NCBI GenBank assembly: GCA_028564705.1
Contig: JAPXFQ010000483.1
Coordinates: 1,798,001 to 1,862,000, forward strand
DNA: 64,000 nt
Origin: Apricaphanius iberus
Lineage: Eukaryota > Chordata > Actinopteri > Cyprinodontiformes > Aphaniidae
Reading direction: 5' to 3'
The stretch's first letter is position 1. The number at the start of each line of letters is the position of its first letter. Below the pieces are notes generated by a model. It saw only the letters and a list, made by a program, of their open reading frames with translations, did no database searches and was not told where the DNA came from. Of the stretch, positions 12,401-21,788 are shown piece after piece. The translations under genes and the position numbers were made by a program.

Positions 12401-15400
12401 GTTCAGAGAGCACCCTGCTGGTGGCAACAGGGAACTGGTAAATGTTGTACTGCAGACCATCACCATATAACTGAAGGGTTAAAAAAAAATCTTGTCCTGT
12501 TTCATTCTTGTGAACTCAATATCGTGTCTTCTGTGAGCTTTATGTGTCATTATCCCAATTTTTTTGCATTATGAAAATGGCTTTGAGAAACATGTATATT
12601 TATTCTTGAGGTTATATTCAAGTAATCACATATTATTAGGTGTTTGTACTTTTAGTTTGTATTTGGCTTCGTTTTTTTTCTTGTGTTTTTTATTTTATTT
12701 ATTTTAACTTATTCCTTGTGTAATCTTCTTCTTTCCCTATTTGTTTTTAGACTTACATTTTAGGTTATGTTTCTTTCTGTCTATCTTCCCTATTTTCATA
12801 TTTTCACCACTCCTCTGCCAACCTGCTCCCGTCCCAGCTGCTTTTCATTTCCTAGTTGCTTCCTGCTCTCCCTTCCTAGGGAATACCAAAATGCTCAAAA
12901 TAAAACCTTATAACGTAAATGTCTACATAAATAAATAATAGGCCAACATATGATGTGATCATGAAACTGTGAAAACAATGAATTCATATGAAATTCTAAA
13001 CATATTTATTTGTTATAAAACATTATTTAACTTTAAAATGTCAAAATAATAGATTTTTTAAAATATTGTTATTGAATTCTGTGAGTTTTTATTGCAAAAC
13101 ATGTTTTTCACAAAATCTGTATTTATTTATGTTGTTTTACAATGTTGTTTGTTTTGCCAGTGGTCACTTTTCAACACCCATTGGCCCACCAGCCAATGGG
13201 CATTCATGTCCCACCCACTGATGCAGATGAACTCATTCAGCTGAAAAGTGATATTTCGAAATAAATAATCTACTGGGGAAAACAGCCTTATGAAATAAAA
13301 TATGACTATGAGAAAATTATGTTTTGGAATTAAAAACTGATTGAACTGAATATAAATGACTAAAAAATCAAGACGAAAACAATTTATGATTGTTTTTCAT
13401 TAATACATACATTTGTAGGGAAAATAAAAATATTTCATACTAATGAGCTAAGAATTTTATACGAATTCTGTTTTTTTCCCCCACAATTTAAATGTTCACA
13501 CTATATATTTGTCTATTATTTAATCATGTAGGGATTTACATCATAAGGTCTTATTTATCAATTTAATTTGAGCATTTTGGCATTCCATATTCCCTAGATG
13601 TCACTTACCTCCCAATTATTTTCTCTGGTCTTCTTTGTCACTTCTCACTCCTTCCTCAGTATTTAAGCAGCGTTCATTCAGTCATACCTCACTGGCTTCT
13701 CCATCATTTTCCCCTGTTGTTTTGTCCTTCATTTTTTTCCTTTCTGGCTTATTAAAAGTTTGCTCACTTCTGTTTATTTATATAGTGCCAATTCACAACA
13801 AGGTTATACGTCATCTCGAGGCATTTTCCAAGAAAAGTCATTTAAATTAAAATGTATATAAGTTTAAGTCAGTTTAAAAGTTTCAATTTAAGGAATCCAA
13901 GCAGATTGCATTAAGTCAATCACGGTAATTCACGGTAACGTAATTCAATGTGCTTTACATCAGGGGTCTCCAGATCAAAGGGCAGAGTCTTGGTCATTTT
14001 TGTTGTGTCTGTGCTCCAACACAGCTGAAAAAGTCGACCTTCCTCCTCAGAATGACAAGGGGTGTTTCTCAATGTCAAGGCGCCTGGTAGTACCTGGTAG
14101 CCACCGAAGTTGTAACTACTAAGCAACTATCCAAACATATATCACTGCTTTGGATCTAAAAAATAATAAAAAAAAAAATAAAACATACATTTTAGATATA
14201 AGCCCGATGGTTAAAATTAGTTGACTAACATTTAAAATAGAAATCTACCCCCAAAGTAACTGCTCTCGGCTACTACCGCGTTGTATTCTGGGAAATTTTT
14301 GACCGAGAGAAGGCTTCAAGGCACGTCTAATGTATGCTTGGTTAGTTAGCTAAACGGCTAACAAAAGGAGGACAGATTCCTCGGTAGAACCTGAACATTG
14401 GAACACGCCTTGGCGGTCCCTGATGACATATCTCCTAGGCAACCGGGGCGGGACCAAGGCATCAAGGCGAGGTTCCTGGGCATTGAGAAACACCCAAGGT
14501 TCTGCAGAGGTCTGCTAATGAACCATCATTTGATTCTGGTGTGTTGAACCATGCAGAATACTGGCCCTTGAAGAATGACTTTGGACAACCCTGCTTTAGA
14601 TAATTTGGTGATAAAGAAACAAACAAAACATACGATAAAAGTATCGAATATAATAGAGAAAATTTAAAAAAACAGCAATTAAGTGTCTTAATAATTAATA
14701 AATAATAAGTTTAATAATCTTTTATTCAAAGGCAGCTCTAAACAGATGAGTTTCAAGTTTTGTTTTAAAGCAGCTTAGTTTTTCAGCAGCTTTGCAGTTG
14801 TCAGGAAGTTTGTTCCAGATAAGGGAACCATAAAAACTGAAAACTGCTTCTCCATGGTTGGTTCACATTCTAGTGATGATTAGTAAACTAGAGTCGGAGG
14901 ACTGAGTGATCTGGGGGGTTGGTACCAGACCAGGTGGAGCTTCTATGGAGAGTAAAGCAAGGCCAACACTTGAAATAACAGCAAATAATGCAACTGGAGA
15001 GTAGAAGAAAAGAAAAGTAGAAGAGAGAAAAAAGTGGACAGTTTGTCCTGCAACAGCCTAACTCTATAGCAGCATAACTACAAAGATAGCTCAGGATAAC
15101 CTTTTGTGCCCTTCTAACAATAAGCTTTTGGAAAAGGGAAGGATTGAAGCCTAGTTTTAAAAGTAAACAGGGTGTTTGGCTCAGGGACTAAAACTTGGAT
15201 GTGTGTTCCACAGGAGAGGAGCCTGATAACTACTGTCTCCCATTCTACTTTTAGAAAGCCTAGGAACTACCAGTATACCTGCAGCCTGAGAGCGAAATGC
15301 TCTGTTAGGAACATATGGAACAATCTGATCTCTGATGGCTGATGGAGGTGATTATACGTAAGGAGAAGGAATTTAAGCTCTATTCTCGATTAACAGGGAG

Positions 15401-17896
15401 CCAATGGAGAGAAGCTAACAGGAGAAATGTGATCTGCGCTTTTAATTAACATCAAAACTCTGGCTGCAGCGTTTTGGATCAACTAAAGGCTTTTAGTTGC
15501 ATTTTTTGGACTTCTGATTGTAAAGAATTACAGTAGTTGAGACTTGAAGTAAAATATATTATGTATTAGTTTCTCAGCTTCACTCGTAGACAGAATGGGC
15601 CTCATTTATCAAACTTGCGCAGAAAACCATGTATATTTTGGTTGTATATTCCAAATACGCAAGACTCAACGTGGGATTTATGAACGTGTCGGATCTGCCC
15701 AGATTTTTGCGTAAAGACCTGCGCTTGTTGATAAATGTAACGGATGAAACGAGCGTATTTATGAAAGTCACGCCTATAAATATTCACCAGCCGTCTCTTC
15801 CACGCCTTGTTTTTGCAACATGGCTGAACGGCAGACGACCAAGATTGTTAAAAAGAGGAACTTCACAAGCAGGAAATAGGTCACAGACAGACCCAGCTCC
15901 ATGGTGCGTCTTGTGTGCGCTTGAAATGAGGGTTATTAGATGCTCCAACAACCTTTGTCACCTAAAGCATGACATGCAGTTATTTATTGTTATATTACAC
16001 AGCTGGTGGCCAGAACACCCAGTATGGATAGCACCTGCAGTTGGACCGGAATGACATGCACATTTTGCGCACAACCAACATCTTATAAAAACATCTAAGC
16101 TGCAACCATACATTGCACATCATGTTGTACATAGAACATTTCTAGTTACTTTTTATTCATTTATATTCATTTCTGTTACAGAATGTTTACATAGTAACTG
16201 TTTCACTGTCACTGTAGGTCTATTTAGGTTTTATTTTTATCTAAGCCACATTACGGAAGAGATAAATGCTTTTTGTGTTCCTTCAATTTTTCTGTATCCT
16301 ACTGCTATTGAGAAATCAACAATTTGTGGGAGACTTTAGAGTTTGACATTTTGCACCTTATTTAATGACAGACTATCATTAAAAAGGGGATCAGCACGCA
16401 CATCCGTTCCAAAAATATTGGGCAGCCGAAAACATGGGTATTATTGAAAGGAAGATTAAAGACGACTCGCACACTAACTGCAGCAATTAAGGGACTAACT
16501 TTTAAATCGACTACAATTTTGAGCCCTGTGGTGTGCGAGGCGCCCCTTGTTTATTTAATATGAAAGACGATCATGACATAACCCAAACATAACTTCATGA
16601 AATTGAATATTTGTAATGTGAGAGGTGTAGGTATAATTTTTCCAGCACAAGAAATGTTGTCTAAATCTTGAATTTTATGCATGTTTTTTTGCGTGTTGCG
16701 ATGAAGGTTGAAATGGGTGTAAAATGTACACCACCTCCTGACTTGGTGTATATTTTCTGGGCATTGTACGCTCACGTCCAGAAAATATGTCGAAAAGTGT
16801 AAATTTTTTGTCTACGCAACATTTACACCCTGATTTGGTCGTACGCAAGTTTGATAAATGAGGCCCATTGTTTCTAATTTTAGCAATATTCCAGGGGTTT
16901 AAAGAAGGAAATCCTAGAAACCTGTTTAATATGGGATTTGAATATCATGTTTTGTCAAATAACACTAGTTCTTTACTTTATTAATGGAGGTCAATTAAAT
17001 GCCATCCAGATGAAGTGATTGAATAAGCAGTTTCTTTTTTAGAGCTTCTGTTCCAAAGACTGCAATTAGGACCTTCTTTACCACAGCGTGACAGCTAAAG
17101 ACCAAAGCATTTTTTTCTGGGTCCTGATGCATAAAACTCTGACTTTGAACAATGGTGTAATTCTCTCTACCATCACTACATATTTTTCTGTGTTAGCACA
17201 CTTGTAACTCAGAAGAGTTTCATGATAAAACTAAACTGATATAGCAATGATATCTAGATGAACAGATTCTGTTTCTCCTTTTCACTAGAATGATTTCTGA
17301 TGTTTTGGTGAAACAGATTATTTCAGCCCAGCAGCTTCCCAAACCAGAATGGGACAAACCCAGTTCCATAGTGGACCCTCAGGTGTGGGTGGAGATTCAC
17401 GGAGTTCCCATTGACAACATTAAGAAGAAAACTAATCATGTGGACAACAATGGTACCAGTAGTGAATGAAAGTGCCTGTAGATTGTGTGAATGAGAACAT
17501 CCTGCTGCAGGAACATGCTGCATGTTTGACTGAGTGTGTTTTTCGTTCCAGGCTTCAACCCGCGGTGGGACTGCACCTTTAACTTCACTGTTCATGTCCC
17601 TGACCTTGCTCTGGTTCGCTTCGTAGTGGAGGATCATGACTATACCTCTAGTAATGACTTCTTGGGACAGTTTACACTGCCATTCACCAGTCTTCGGACA
17701 GGTGTGTGCACACATTTCATTTAAAATTGATGAGTGATGCAAAGACTTGCCCTGGGCCCCCAGATGTTTTAACACTAAATGTATTTTTACACTTTATCCA
17801 TCTGCAGGTTATCGCCATGTGCGTCTGCTGAAGCTGGATGGTACCAGCCTCTCTCCGGCCTCTCTCTTCATCCATGTTAAGGTCACTCCCTCCTAA
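232..17896 (+). CDS. plcd3: Phosphoinositide phospholipase C delta, 13 visible exons, 5' end missing
   Basis: PLC-delta enzymes hydrolyse phosphatidylinositol 4,5-bisphosphate at the plasma membrane into IP3 and diacylglycerol in a calcium-dependent way. Spliced coding segments are 232-460, 3921-4050, 4851-5076, 6272-6473, 9659-9803, 10249-10401, 10633-10767, 10908-11067, 11158-11274, 11441-11619, 17317-17452, 17552-17701 and 17808-17896. All phases join and give about 682 residues. In order they encode the end of the PH domain, EF hands, catalytic X box ([24 protein letters not shown] and SLENHC, containing the two catalytic His and the calcium-binding Glu/Asp residues), an acidic linker, the Y box, and a C2 domain. 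Known PLCD proteins are about 750-790 residues, so roughly 100 N-terminal residues lie upstream. [22 protein letters not shown] and [12 protein letters not shown] resemble PLCD3 more than PLCD1 or PLCD4. The family is certain; the a/b paralogue is not. One intron is U12-type; the others are GT-AG. Confidence 0.93.
1430..2246 (+). pseudogene. L2-type LINE reverse transcriptase relic in plcd3 intron
   Basis: At 1449-1490 a degenerate version of the RT motif [12 protein letters not shown] can be read. From about 1735 the C-terminal RT region follows (LIHVFIFSQ..., [12 protein letters not shown], then [14 protein letters not shown]...FKSKLKLFL), broken by stops and frameshifts. Bases about 1556-1730 do not fit the LINE and look like a separate short interspersed repeat. 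The LINE 3' end resumes at 3738-3870 after the hAT-like insertion. Confidence 0.75.
2247..3737. mobile_element. Non-autonomous hAT-like element inserted in the L2 relic
   Basis: The left end reads CAGTGTTTCCCA and the right end is TGGGAAACAGTG, whose reverse complement is CACTGTTTCCCA. These are imperfect terminal inverted repeats of hAT style. L2 sequence lies on both sides. No transposase is visible; short ORFs inside are not recognisable. A clean 8-bp target duplication was not found, so both class and limits are tentative. Confidence 0.4.
3738..3870 (+). repeat. 3' tail of the interrupted L2 LINE
   Basis: Contains 'gaaggaccttgaatttcc...gctatacaaataaagttgcc', the usual teleost L2-type 3' end. 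It continues the relic at 1430-2246 beyond the inserted element. Confidence 0.6.
3898..3906 (+). promoter_or_regulatory. U12 branch-point sequence
   Basis: TTCCTTAAC matches the highly constrained U12 snRNA-pairing branch-site consensus. It sits at the short distance from the acceptor typical of minor introns, and there is no polypyrimidine tract plus AG. Confidence 0.9.
3921..4050 (+). CDS. plcd3: plcd3 exon: first EF hand
   Basis: Follows the AC acceptor of the U12 intron. It encodes [20 protein letters not shown] and then [31 protein letters not shown] is an EF-hand loop with acidic ligands. It ends in phase 0 before gtagac. Confidence 0.92.
4145..4440. repeat. Short interspersed repeat of the 'cttgcccaagg' family
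   Basis: Has the pattern 'tagcgctttttt...gcgctttacac...cacacattcacaggc...cttgcccaaggaca...gggattggaactggcaaccc'. Related copies occur at about 6655-6800 and 50880-51125. This family is widespread in fish genomes; I cannot assign it to a named family. Confidence 0.6.
4513..4578. repeat. Two abutting perfect hairpins in plcd3 intron
   Basis: Arms 4513-4527 and 4532-4546 are perfect 15-bp inverted repeats with a 4-nt loop. Arms 4546-4555 and 4569-4578 form a second perfect 10-bp stem with a 13-nt loop. No coding or known element explains them. Confidence 0.7.
4851..5076 (+). CDS. plcd3: plcd3 exon: second EF-hand pair
   Basis: The acceptor is gactgacag. The exon encodes [18 protein letters not shown], an EF-hand loop, then the helical part up to [10 protein letters not shown]. 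The donor must be after 5076 (G|gtgtgg) to give phase 1 and join to CC of the next exon. That donor is weaker than the nearby gtaact, which would be out of phase. Confidence 0.88.
5510..6095. repeat. Degenerate LTR-like repeat in plcd3 intron
   Basis: A purine-rich stretch with 'cagaaggctgaaatcagaa...', 'gaagagcaggagctt...' and 'ctaatcagcaggcaaga' resembles the organisation of the stretch at 20540-20990. It is broadly like fish Gypsy LTRs read antisense. It has no clear ends and no ORF. Similarity is by eye. Confidence 0.35.
6272..6473 (+). CDS. plcd3: plcd3 exon: start of catalytic X box
   Basis: The acceptor is tttctgcag. Encodes [33 protein letters not shown] and [24 protein letters not shown] holds the first catalytic His. 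It ends CG (phase 2) before gtcagt. Confidence 0.95.
6655..6800. repeat. Fragment of the 'cttgcccaagg' interspersed repeat
   Basis: 'gggccttgcctaggggcac...ggctggaatcgaacctacca' matches the 3' half of the repeats at 4145-4440 and 50880-51125. Confidence 0.5.
7480..8700 (-). pseudogene. L2-type LINE reverse transcriptase relic, antisense, in plcd3 intron
   Basis: Reading the minus strand from 8640 leftwards gives [21 protein letters not shown], then [16 protein letters not shown] and [16 protein letters not shown]. These are decayed versions of the L2 RT motifs [26 protein letters not shown] and [15 protein letters not shown]. After an interruption at about 7746-8085, the C-terminal region ([18 protein letters not shown]..., then a CNSLL-like and an SLQ-like stretch) continues to about 7480. 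Stops and frameshifts make it non-functional. Confidence 0.75.
7746..8085 (-). repeat. LINE 3'-tail fragment inserted in the L2 relic
   Basis: Begins 'ggcaaggcaattttatttgtatagcacat', the antisense of a common teleost LINE 3' end. It separates two parts of the RT relic that belong together. Confidence 0.5.
8797..9030. repeat. Pyrimidine-rich interspersed repeat
   Basis: CT-rich with 'cctgcatctgtttcctcttgattgacccctctg...cctctcagtatattgaagctctc'. Similar text with 'cctcagtatttaa' occurs at 12780-12870 and 13640-13730. The family is not recognised. Confidence 0.4.
9190..9226. repeat. Perfect 18-bp palindrome with 1-nt spacer
   Basis: The left arm 9190-9207 (TTGGCCGTTTTCCTGTAT) is exactly complementary to 9209-9226. 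It lies in a plcd3 intron about 430 bp before the next exon. Confidence 0.9.
9659..9803 (+). CDS. plcd3: plcd3 exon: X box, second catalytic histidine
   Basis: The acceptor is gtcttag. Encodes [18 protein letters not shown], then [17 protein letters not shown] and [12 protein letters not shown] supplies calcium-binding Glu/Asp and YHGHTLTS the second catalytic His. Ends phase 0 at gtgagg. Confidence 0.95.
10249..10401 (+). CDS. plcd3: plcd3 exon: end of X box
   Basis: The acceptor is ttgcccag. Encodes [14 protein letters not shown], then [19 protein letters not shown]. The Glu of SLENH is the conserved calcium-ligand position. Donor gtaaat, phase 0. Confidence 0.95.
10633..10767 (+). CDS. 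plcd3: plcd3 exon: X-Y linker
   Basis: The acceptor is tgtgcag. Encodes [12 protein letters not shown] followed by a Ser/Asp/Glu-rich run ([14 protein letters not shown]) and [10 protein letters not shown]. This is the acidic, poorly conserved autoinhibitory linker between the X and Y boxes. Donor gtgcta, phase 0. Confidence 0.9.
10908..11067 (+). CDS. plcd3: plcd3 exon: start of Y box
   Basis: The acceptor is gtttgtag. Encodes [20 protein letters not shown], then [21 protein letters not shown] is the conserved Y-box motif. Ends phase 1 at gtagga. Confidence 0.93.
11158..11274 (+). CDS. plcd3: plcd3 exon: Y box
   Basis: The acceptor is ctgcag. Encodes [20 protein letters not shown], then [16 protein letters not shown], a near-invariant Y-box block lining the active site. 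Ends phase 1 at gtgaga. Confidence 0.95.
11441..11619 (+). CDS. plcd3: plcd3 exon: Y box end to C2 linker
   Basis: The acceptor is ctctgtag. Encodes [32 protein letters not shown] and then the start of C2 (VLLTVR). Donor gtgaga, phase 0. Confidence 0.95.
12876..13597. mobile_element. MITE-like element with terminal inverted repeats
   Basis: The left end CTAGGGAAT followed by CCAAAATGCTCAAA at 12876-12900 is mirrored by TTTGAGCATTTTGGCATTCC ... ATTCCCTAG ending at 13597. The interior is A/T-rich and has no transposase. Similar CT-rich DNA flanks both sides, suggesting one interrupted repeat. Superfamily not determined. Confidence 0.65.
13760..13925 (-). repeat. L2-type LINE 3' tail, antisense
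   Basis: 'tttatttatatagtgccaattcacaac...gtcatctcgaggcattttcc...gaatccaagcagattgcattaagtc' is the antisense of the teleost L2 3' end that also occurs at 21140-21330, 33047-33150, 46010-46089 and 54430-54600. Confidence 0.7.
14690..16950 (-). pseudogene. L2-type LINE RT C-terminus and 3' UTR relic, antisense, interrupted
   Basis: Read on the minus strand, 16950-16867 then 15596-14990 give [12 protein letters not shown]..., a QKSKKCN-like stretch, [20 protein letters not shown] and QAPLLWN. These correspond to the L2 block at 44820-45280. Stop codons are frequent. The segment is split by the Harbinger-like element at 15597-16866. Bases 14690-14990 appear to be further related LINE 3' sequence. 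Confidence 0.7.
15597..16866 (+). mobile_element. Harbinger-like (possibly ISL2EU-type) DNA element
   Basis: Perfect 23-bp terminal inverted repeats begin GGGCCTCATTTATCAAAC at 15597 and end with the exact complement at 16866. At 15820 an ATG opens [17 protein letters not shown], resembling the N-terminus of the Myb/SANT-like second protein of Harbinger elements; it then decays. No DDE transposase is present. The flanks are aat on the left and att on the right. The uninterrupted version of the target can be read at about 58535-58565. The superfamily call rests on terminus and Myb resemblance only. Confidence 0.65.
17317..17452 (+). CDS. plcd3: plcd3 exon: C2 domain, first part
   Basis: The acceptor is gaaacag. 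Encodes [20 protein letters not shown], then [14 protein letters not shown] and NHVDNN. SAQQLPK and SIVDP.V.VEIHG are the conserved C2 start of PLC-delta. Ends phase 1 at gtacca. Confidence 0.94.
17552..17701 (+). CDS. plcd3: plcd3 exon: C2 domain, middle
   Basis: The acceptor is cgttccag. Encodes [20 protein letters not shown], then [20 protein letters not shown] and [15 protein letters not shown] and SSNDFLGQ hold calcium/phospholipid-loop acidic residues. Ends phase 1 at gtgtgt. Confidence 0.95.
17808..17896 (+). CDS. plcd3: plcd3 last coding exon
   Basis: The acceptor is tctgcag. Encodes [20 protein letters not shown], then FIHVKVTPS and TAA at 17894-17896. This is the final C2 strand pair, matching the usual C-terminus of PLC-delta. 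Confidence 0.95.
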
Positions 17897-20475
17897 TCAT
17901 CAGCTCAGCCAACGGCCAAGTCTTTAACTGAGAAGCCAGGACCAGGAGGCTTGATCAACATTTGTGCCTGGATCAAATTACAGGATTTGGCTCGTGCCTC
18001 CTAAACATCAGGGGTTGAAGTGTCTCTTACTGTTAATGTCTTGTTTCTGAGTATTTCTGTTGGGTCAAGTATGTTTTTTAAAGGAATGCCTATAAAAAAA
18101 AATGCATTCACTGTGATTGGTGGATACTTGAAGCCAGACATATCTCTTTATTTCTAACTTGATGATGCTTGTTTACACTTTTATTCCATGAGACAATGAT
18201 TCAACTTAGGTGTTTGGAAATATGAAGTATTCTTATCTAACTTGAATTGTGTTACCTGTTTTCATTTATTTTATATTTTGTCTGAACTTTCTAGAGATGC
18301 CTAATCAACAGACAGGCCACATACACTTTATATTTGAAATAGGGAATGTTAGCAAGTTAATGAAGTAAAAACAATGTGCATGTAATATGAAGGAGCTTGT
18401 CTTTACTTTAATAGTTTCTACCAGCCATAGTAACTATTTAATAAGCAGTTTGCTTTATTTCTGCACTGGATTCATAAAGTATATTGCGTTAAATACCTGC
18501 AGCTGGAAACGGCACCATCCAGCCCAGCCAATGGGAGCACTTTGTAAGAGGCTGCAGATCACATTACAAACTCGGTGTGTTTAAATGAACTGCATAACTC
18601 CTGGACAACTCCTAATGGAGCGAACACATTCAGATGATATGGTTAGAAAGCCGGGGCCTGCCACCAACTATCAAATTATCATTTTAATCATTCATTCAAT
18701 TTCTGAGTGGCATGTAAGCTGGGATAAATGCTCCCATTCTGATTAAGGTATCTGCTTGATGAAGAATGTCTGATGAAGATGTGTATGTCAACAAAATGAA
18801 TGAATTGATACATTCCTTTAGCTCAACTGATTGATTCGGAGCTGTGACTGAAGTTATATCACCATCGTAAAAAGGCAATGCCCTTAAGCCTGTATGTCGA
18901 CGGCTGGATAGCCAATATCTGATCATAACTGATCAAATGATTGGTTTGTCTTTATAATTAGTAACATAATCTGTAACACCCCCCCCCCTTACCACTTTAA
19001 GCTCTAAAGACAAGTGAGAAGAGATCTATGAGGATGAGTAATGCTTCACCATTCCTCCCCATCAGTGATCCACAACAAGCAGCCCCAAAGTAGCCCTCTG
19101 GACCTTCTGCAAAATTTTAACTTTGGCAAATTTATTTGAAACAACTAACCCATTTATAAAAATACAAATAATTGCATATTTTAGCAGTTTTAATTTTTTT
19201 GTACTGTAAACATGCATTAAATTTCTACAAAAAGACACTAAAAGTACCAGTAACAAGTTGTCAACAATAAGAAATATTTAAATCCAAACTGCAGTCCATA
19301 GTTTGTTGGTCAGTTTGCTCTGTTTTCTTCCTACTAACCCGTCCAATCATCATTTAATCATGATGCCGATGAGCTTGACTGATTTCCTTAAGGATTGTTT
19401 GTTGTCTCATATAGTTTTAAACTGGTAATGCTTTATATATGCTAGCCCTTTGCGTTAGCCATGAAATGCTTCTTGTAGGAAATGTGTAACACTTTAATGT
19501 TAGCACTTTATCCTGGACAAATAGTTTTGTTTCTGTCAGACAGGGAAGTTATATGTTTCTGTGCAAAAATGTATTCATGTATTTTTGGATTTGCTTAATC
19601 ATGTTTTATACATGAGACGAAGTACTTTGAATATTTCTATGTGAAGACATGATTTAAAGAAGGTCACAGCTCAAACAGTGTTCATGTGCTCTGCTGTCAA
19701 TCTGAAATAATGTGCTTGTGAATGTTATGGGGCTTTGAAAAACCTTTTTAACATAATTCCCCATTGCACTGATTTTTCACATCAGGTCATCTTGTAAATG
19801 CGTCTTTAAACATTTCTGTATTTGATTAAATACCGTGGAAAATATATACAGAACTTATCTGTACAAAGATCCTTATTTTTTCCACATTTTGCCTTTTATG
19901 AACCTCAATTTATAATAATGTTTGAGATCTGTCCCATTCAGTATGTATGTATTTAGGGTTCCTGAACATCTGTAAAAAATAACAAAAAAATTATTGGCTC
20001 ATTTACCACTTAAGCAATCAGTGAGGCATGATTTGAATATCTGTATGTTCAGAGAAAGACTCAAAGTACCACAGTGTATCTGTTATAGTTTTACAGAACT
20101 CATTTTTCATAGGATTTCTAGGTGCTTTTTTTAAACCAGCAGCGGTACACAAACAAGGTCGTACCTAAAACAGTCACTGAGTTCTAACAAGCCATAACTG
20201 GATCAATTGAAGGGTTGGGAAGCCCTCAGTTACATGGACTACTTTAAAGGGTAAAATGCAGTTAAATGAAGAACAGCAGCAACTTATCTTTTGAAAACCC
20301 AAAGAACTGTTACTGAACATCATTTTACTAGATTACAGTCGAGTGGCTCATTTTTGGCAAAACGTAGGAGAAATACTTTGATCACTGTACATGGGAACAT
20401 TAATTTTAACCCACTGGTACAAAGACAAAAGTAAGATGTAACTAGCAATAAAAAAAAGCTAATTTAAAGCAGCAC
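17897..20475 (+). other. Probable plcd3 3' untranslated region
   Basis: A/T-rich DNA after the stop codon with no ORF or recognised repeat. The best end signal is AATAAA at 20447, followed by GT-rich 'cttgtgtgttgtattcagtg'. A run of C (18977-18988) is the only low-complexity tract. The length of 2.5 kb is inferred. Confidence 0.55.
20447..20452 (+). terminator. Candidate polyadenylation signal of plcd3
   Basis: AATAAA followed within about 40 nt by a GT-rich element. Weaker or variant signals exist earlier in the 3' region, so alternative ends are possible. Confidence 0.5.
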
Positions 20476-20539
20476 CTTGTGTGTTGTATTCAGTGTTAGA
20501 TTAGTTGCTTGTATGTTCCTCCATAGAACACTACTATGA

Positions 20540-20990
20540 AAAGATCTTGAAAAGGTTGGACCCAAAACAAAACCAAAAACCAGAAGGATCAAATAAACAG
20601 GTTTTAAGGAGCTGGGTTCCAGTGGCATGTGATCTAAAAAAATTGTGACTTAACATTCAATCCAGGTCAAAAACCATGAGAGGTAGAGGTAATCAAGGTC
20701 CAGAAGGCTGAAATCAGAGTCGAGAAACTAGTAGAGGTCAGTGCACAGTAATAGGTTCAGTTTCCAGGAATTAGGCAGCGGCAGGTACACAGTCAGCAAA
20801 CCATGACCGCTTTTAGGCTGTGACAGATAGTGGCAACAGATGATCTCACAGTGAGTGGCTGCAGAGCAGGAGCTTAAGTAGGCAGCAGCCCAAGTGGGAC
20901 CAATCAGCTAATTAGCAGGCAGGAGAGGGGAAGTGAGCAGAGGAAAAAATTATTGAAACAGGGTACAGTAAGACATTCTTCCGCCCAAAA
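20540..20990. repeat. Degenerate LTR-like repeat
   Basis: 'ggttggacccaaaacaaaacc...ggtccagaaggctgaaatcagagtc...gggaccaatcagctaattagcaggcaggaga' parallels 5510-6095 and the general layout of fish Gypsy LTRs read antisense. No terminal signals are clear. Confidence 0.4.
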
Positions 20991-21139
20991 GCTCGGCTGA
21001 TGCTGTTGCGTGGCTTTAACTCAACAATGAGTCAGAAATTTTGCCAGTCTGTTAGGTTAAAGAGGAGACTACAGTGAGCAATATTCTTCAAAAGCGGCCA
21101 TTTTGAACTGTGCGACTACCTGATCGGACTTCCCCAACT

Positions 21140-21330
21140 ATATATATAAGTAAACTGAATTGAATTGAACTGAACGGAACTCTCTTCCAAAGGAGAAACT
21201 GGAATGTAGTTAGATTATGATGTCATTTAATAATTAAAAAGTAATTAAGTAAGAGATAAAGCAAAAGTAAAGTGCCTTGAGATGACATTTGTTGTGAATT
21301 GGCACTACATATTTATATATAAAAGTAATT
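21140..21330 (+). repeat. L2-type LINE 3' tail fragments
   Basis: Contains 'aagtaaactgaattgaattgaactgaacggaac' and then 'aagtgccttgagatgacatttgttgtgaattggcactacatattt', the sense form of the teleost L2 3' end. Confidence 0.65.
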
Positions 21331-21540
21331 GAAAAGTTACAGGCTATAGGACTTTTAACTAAAGAATGTCACAAAGTGCCTCACTAAAGGGTAAGAGAAT
21401 TAGTTTGCTGAAGAGAACATATGTGTTTGACCAAAAACTGATTATAAATTCAGTTTAGGTAGGCCATTTTTTATGCGGTGTGATATATATTCATTATGAG
21501 TAGGCCTATCACAACAAATTTTGCTGGATAACAAAATGTA

Positions 21541-21684
21541 GTTAACTTAAGTTCAGGAGCAAGGCCACTTAGTTCGTCCTAATCAGCCCTAAACTTGTTG
21601 CACCTGGCATCACCGGGCTCCCTTTCGCTTCTAATCATGCTGTGATACACATATAAACCCTGCCTACCTCTCATTTCTCTTCTG
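21541..21684 (+). repeat. Copy 1 of a TATA-containing 150-bp repeat (LTR- or terminal-repeat-like)
   Basis: Starts TGTAGTTAACTTAAGTT and carries 'caaggccac', 'ttcgtcctaatcag', 'cacatataaaccctgcc' (TATA-like) and 'ctcatttctcttctg'. The same block lies at 38152-38310. It is cut at 21684 by the LINE insertion and resumes at 26921. It may be a terminal repeat of the element called at 26921-38151. Confidence 0.6.
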
Positions 21685-21788
21685 GGGCCCTTGGCTACAA
21701 TCCCGGAAAGAAGCGAAAGGTTTCGGTCAACACGTGCTGGAGACGAGGCGGAAGTGGATTGTGATCAGAGCGCGGAGTGGTGGATTAT

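Larger units (their letters stand above)
11620..17316 (+). other. 5.7-kb plcd3 intron filled with repeats
   Basis: No host exon is visible. Bases 11800-12060 contain repeated 'tgtgtcaa'-type words in A/T-rich DNA; 12160-12480 are unassigned; a MITE lies at 12876-13597; L2 tail and RT relics occupy about 13760-13925 and 14690-16950; a Harbinger-like element sits at 15597-16866. Confidence 0.8.

Noticed and set aside
15629..16054. 141-codon ORF at the left end of the Harbinger-like element
   Set aside because: Starts inside the terminal region and crosses the Myb-like start in another frame; no transposase motif.
17323..17775. 150-codon minus-strand ORF at the 3' end of plcd3
   Set aside because: Antisense of two C2-domain exons and the intron between them; splice sites and conserved + protein explain the region.
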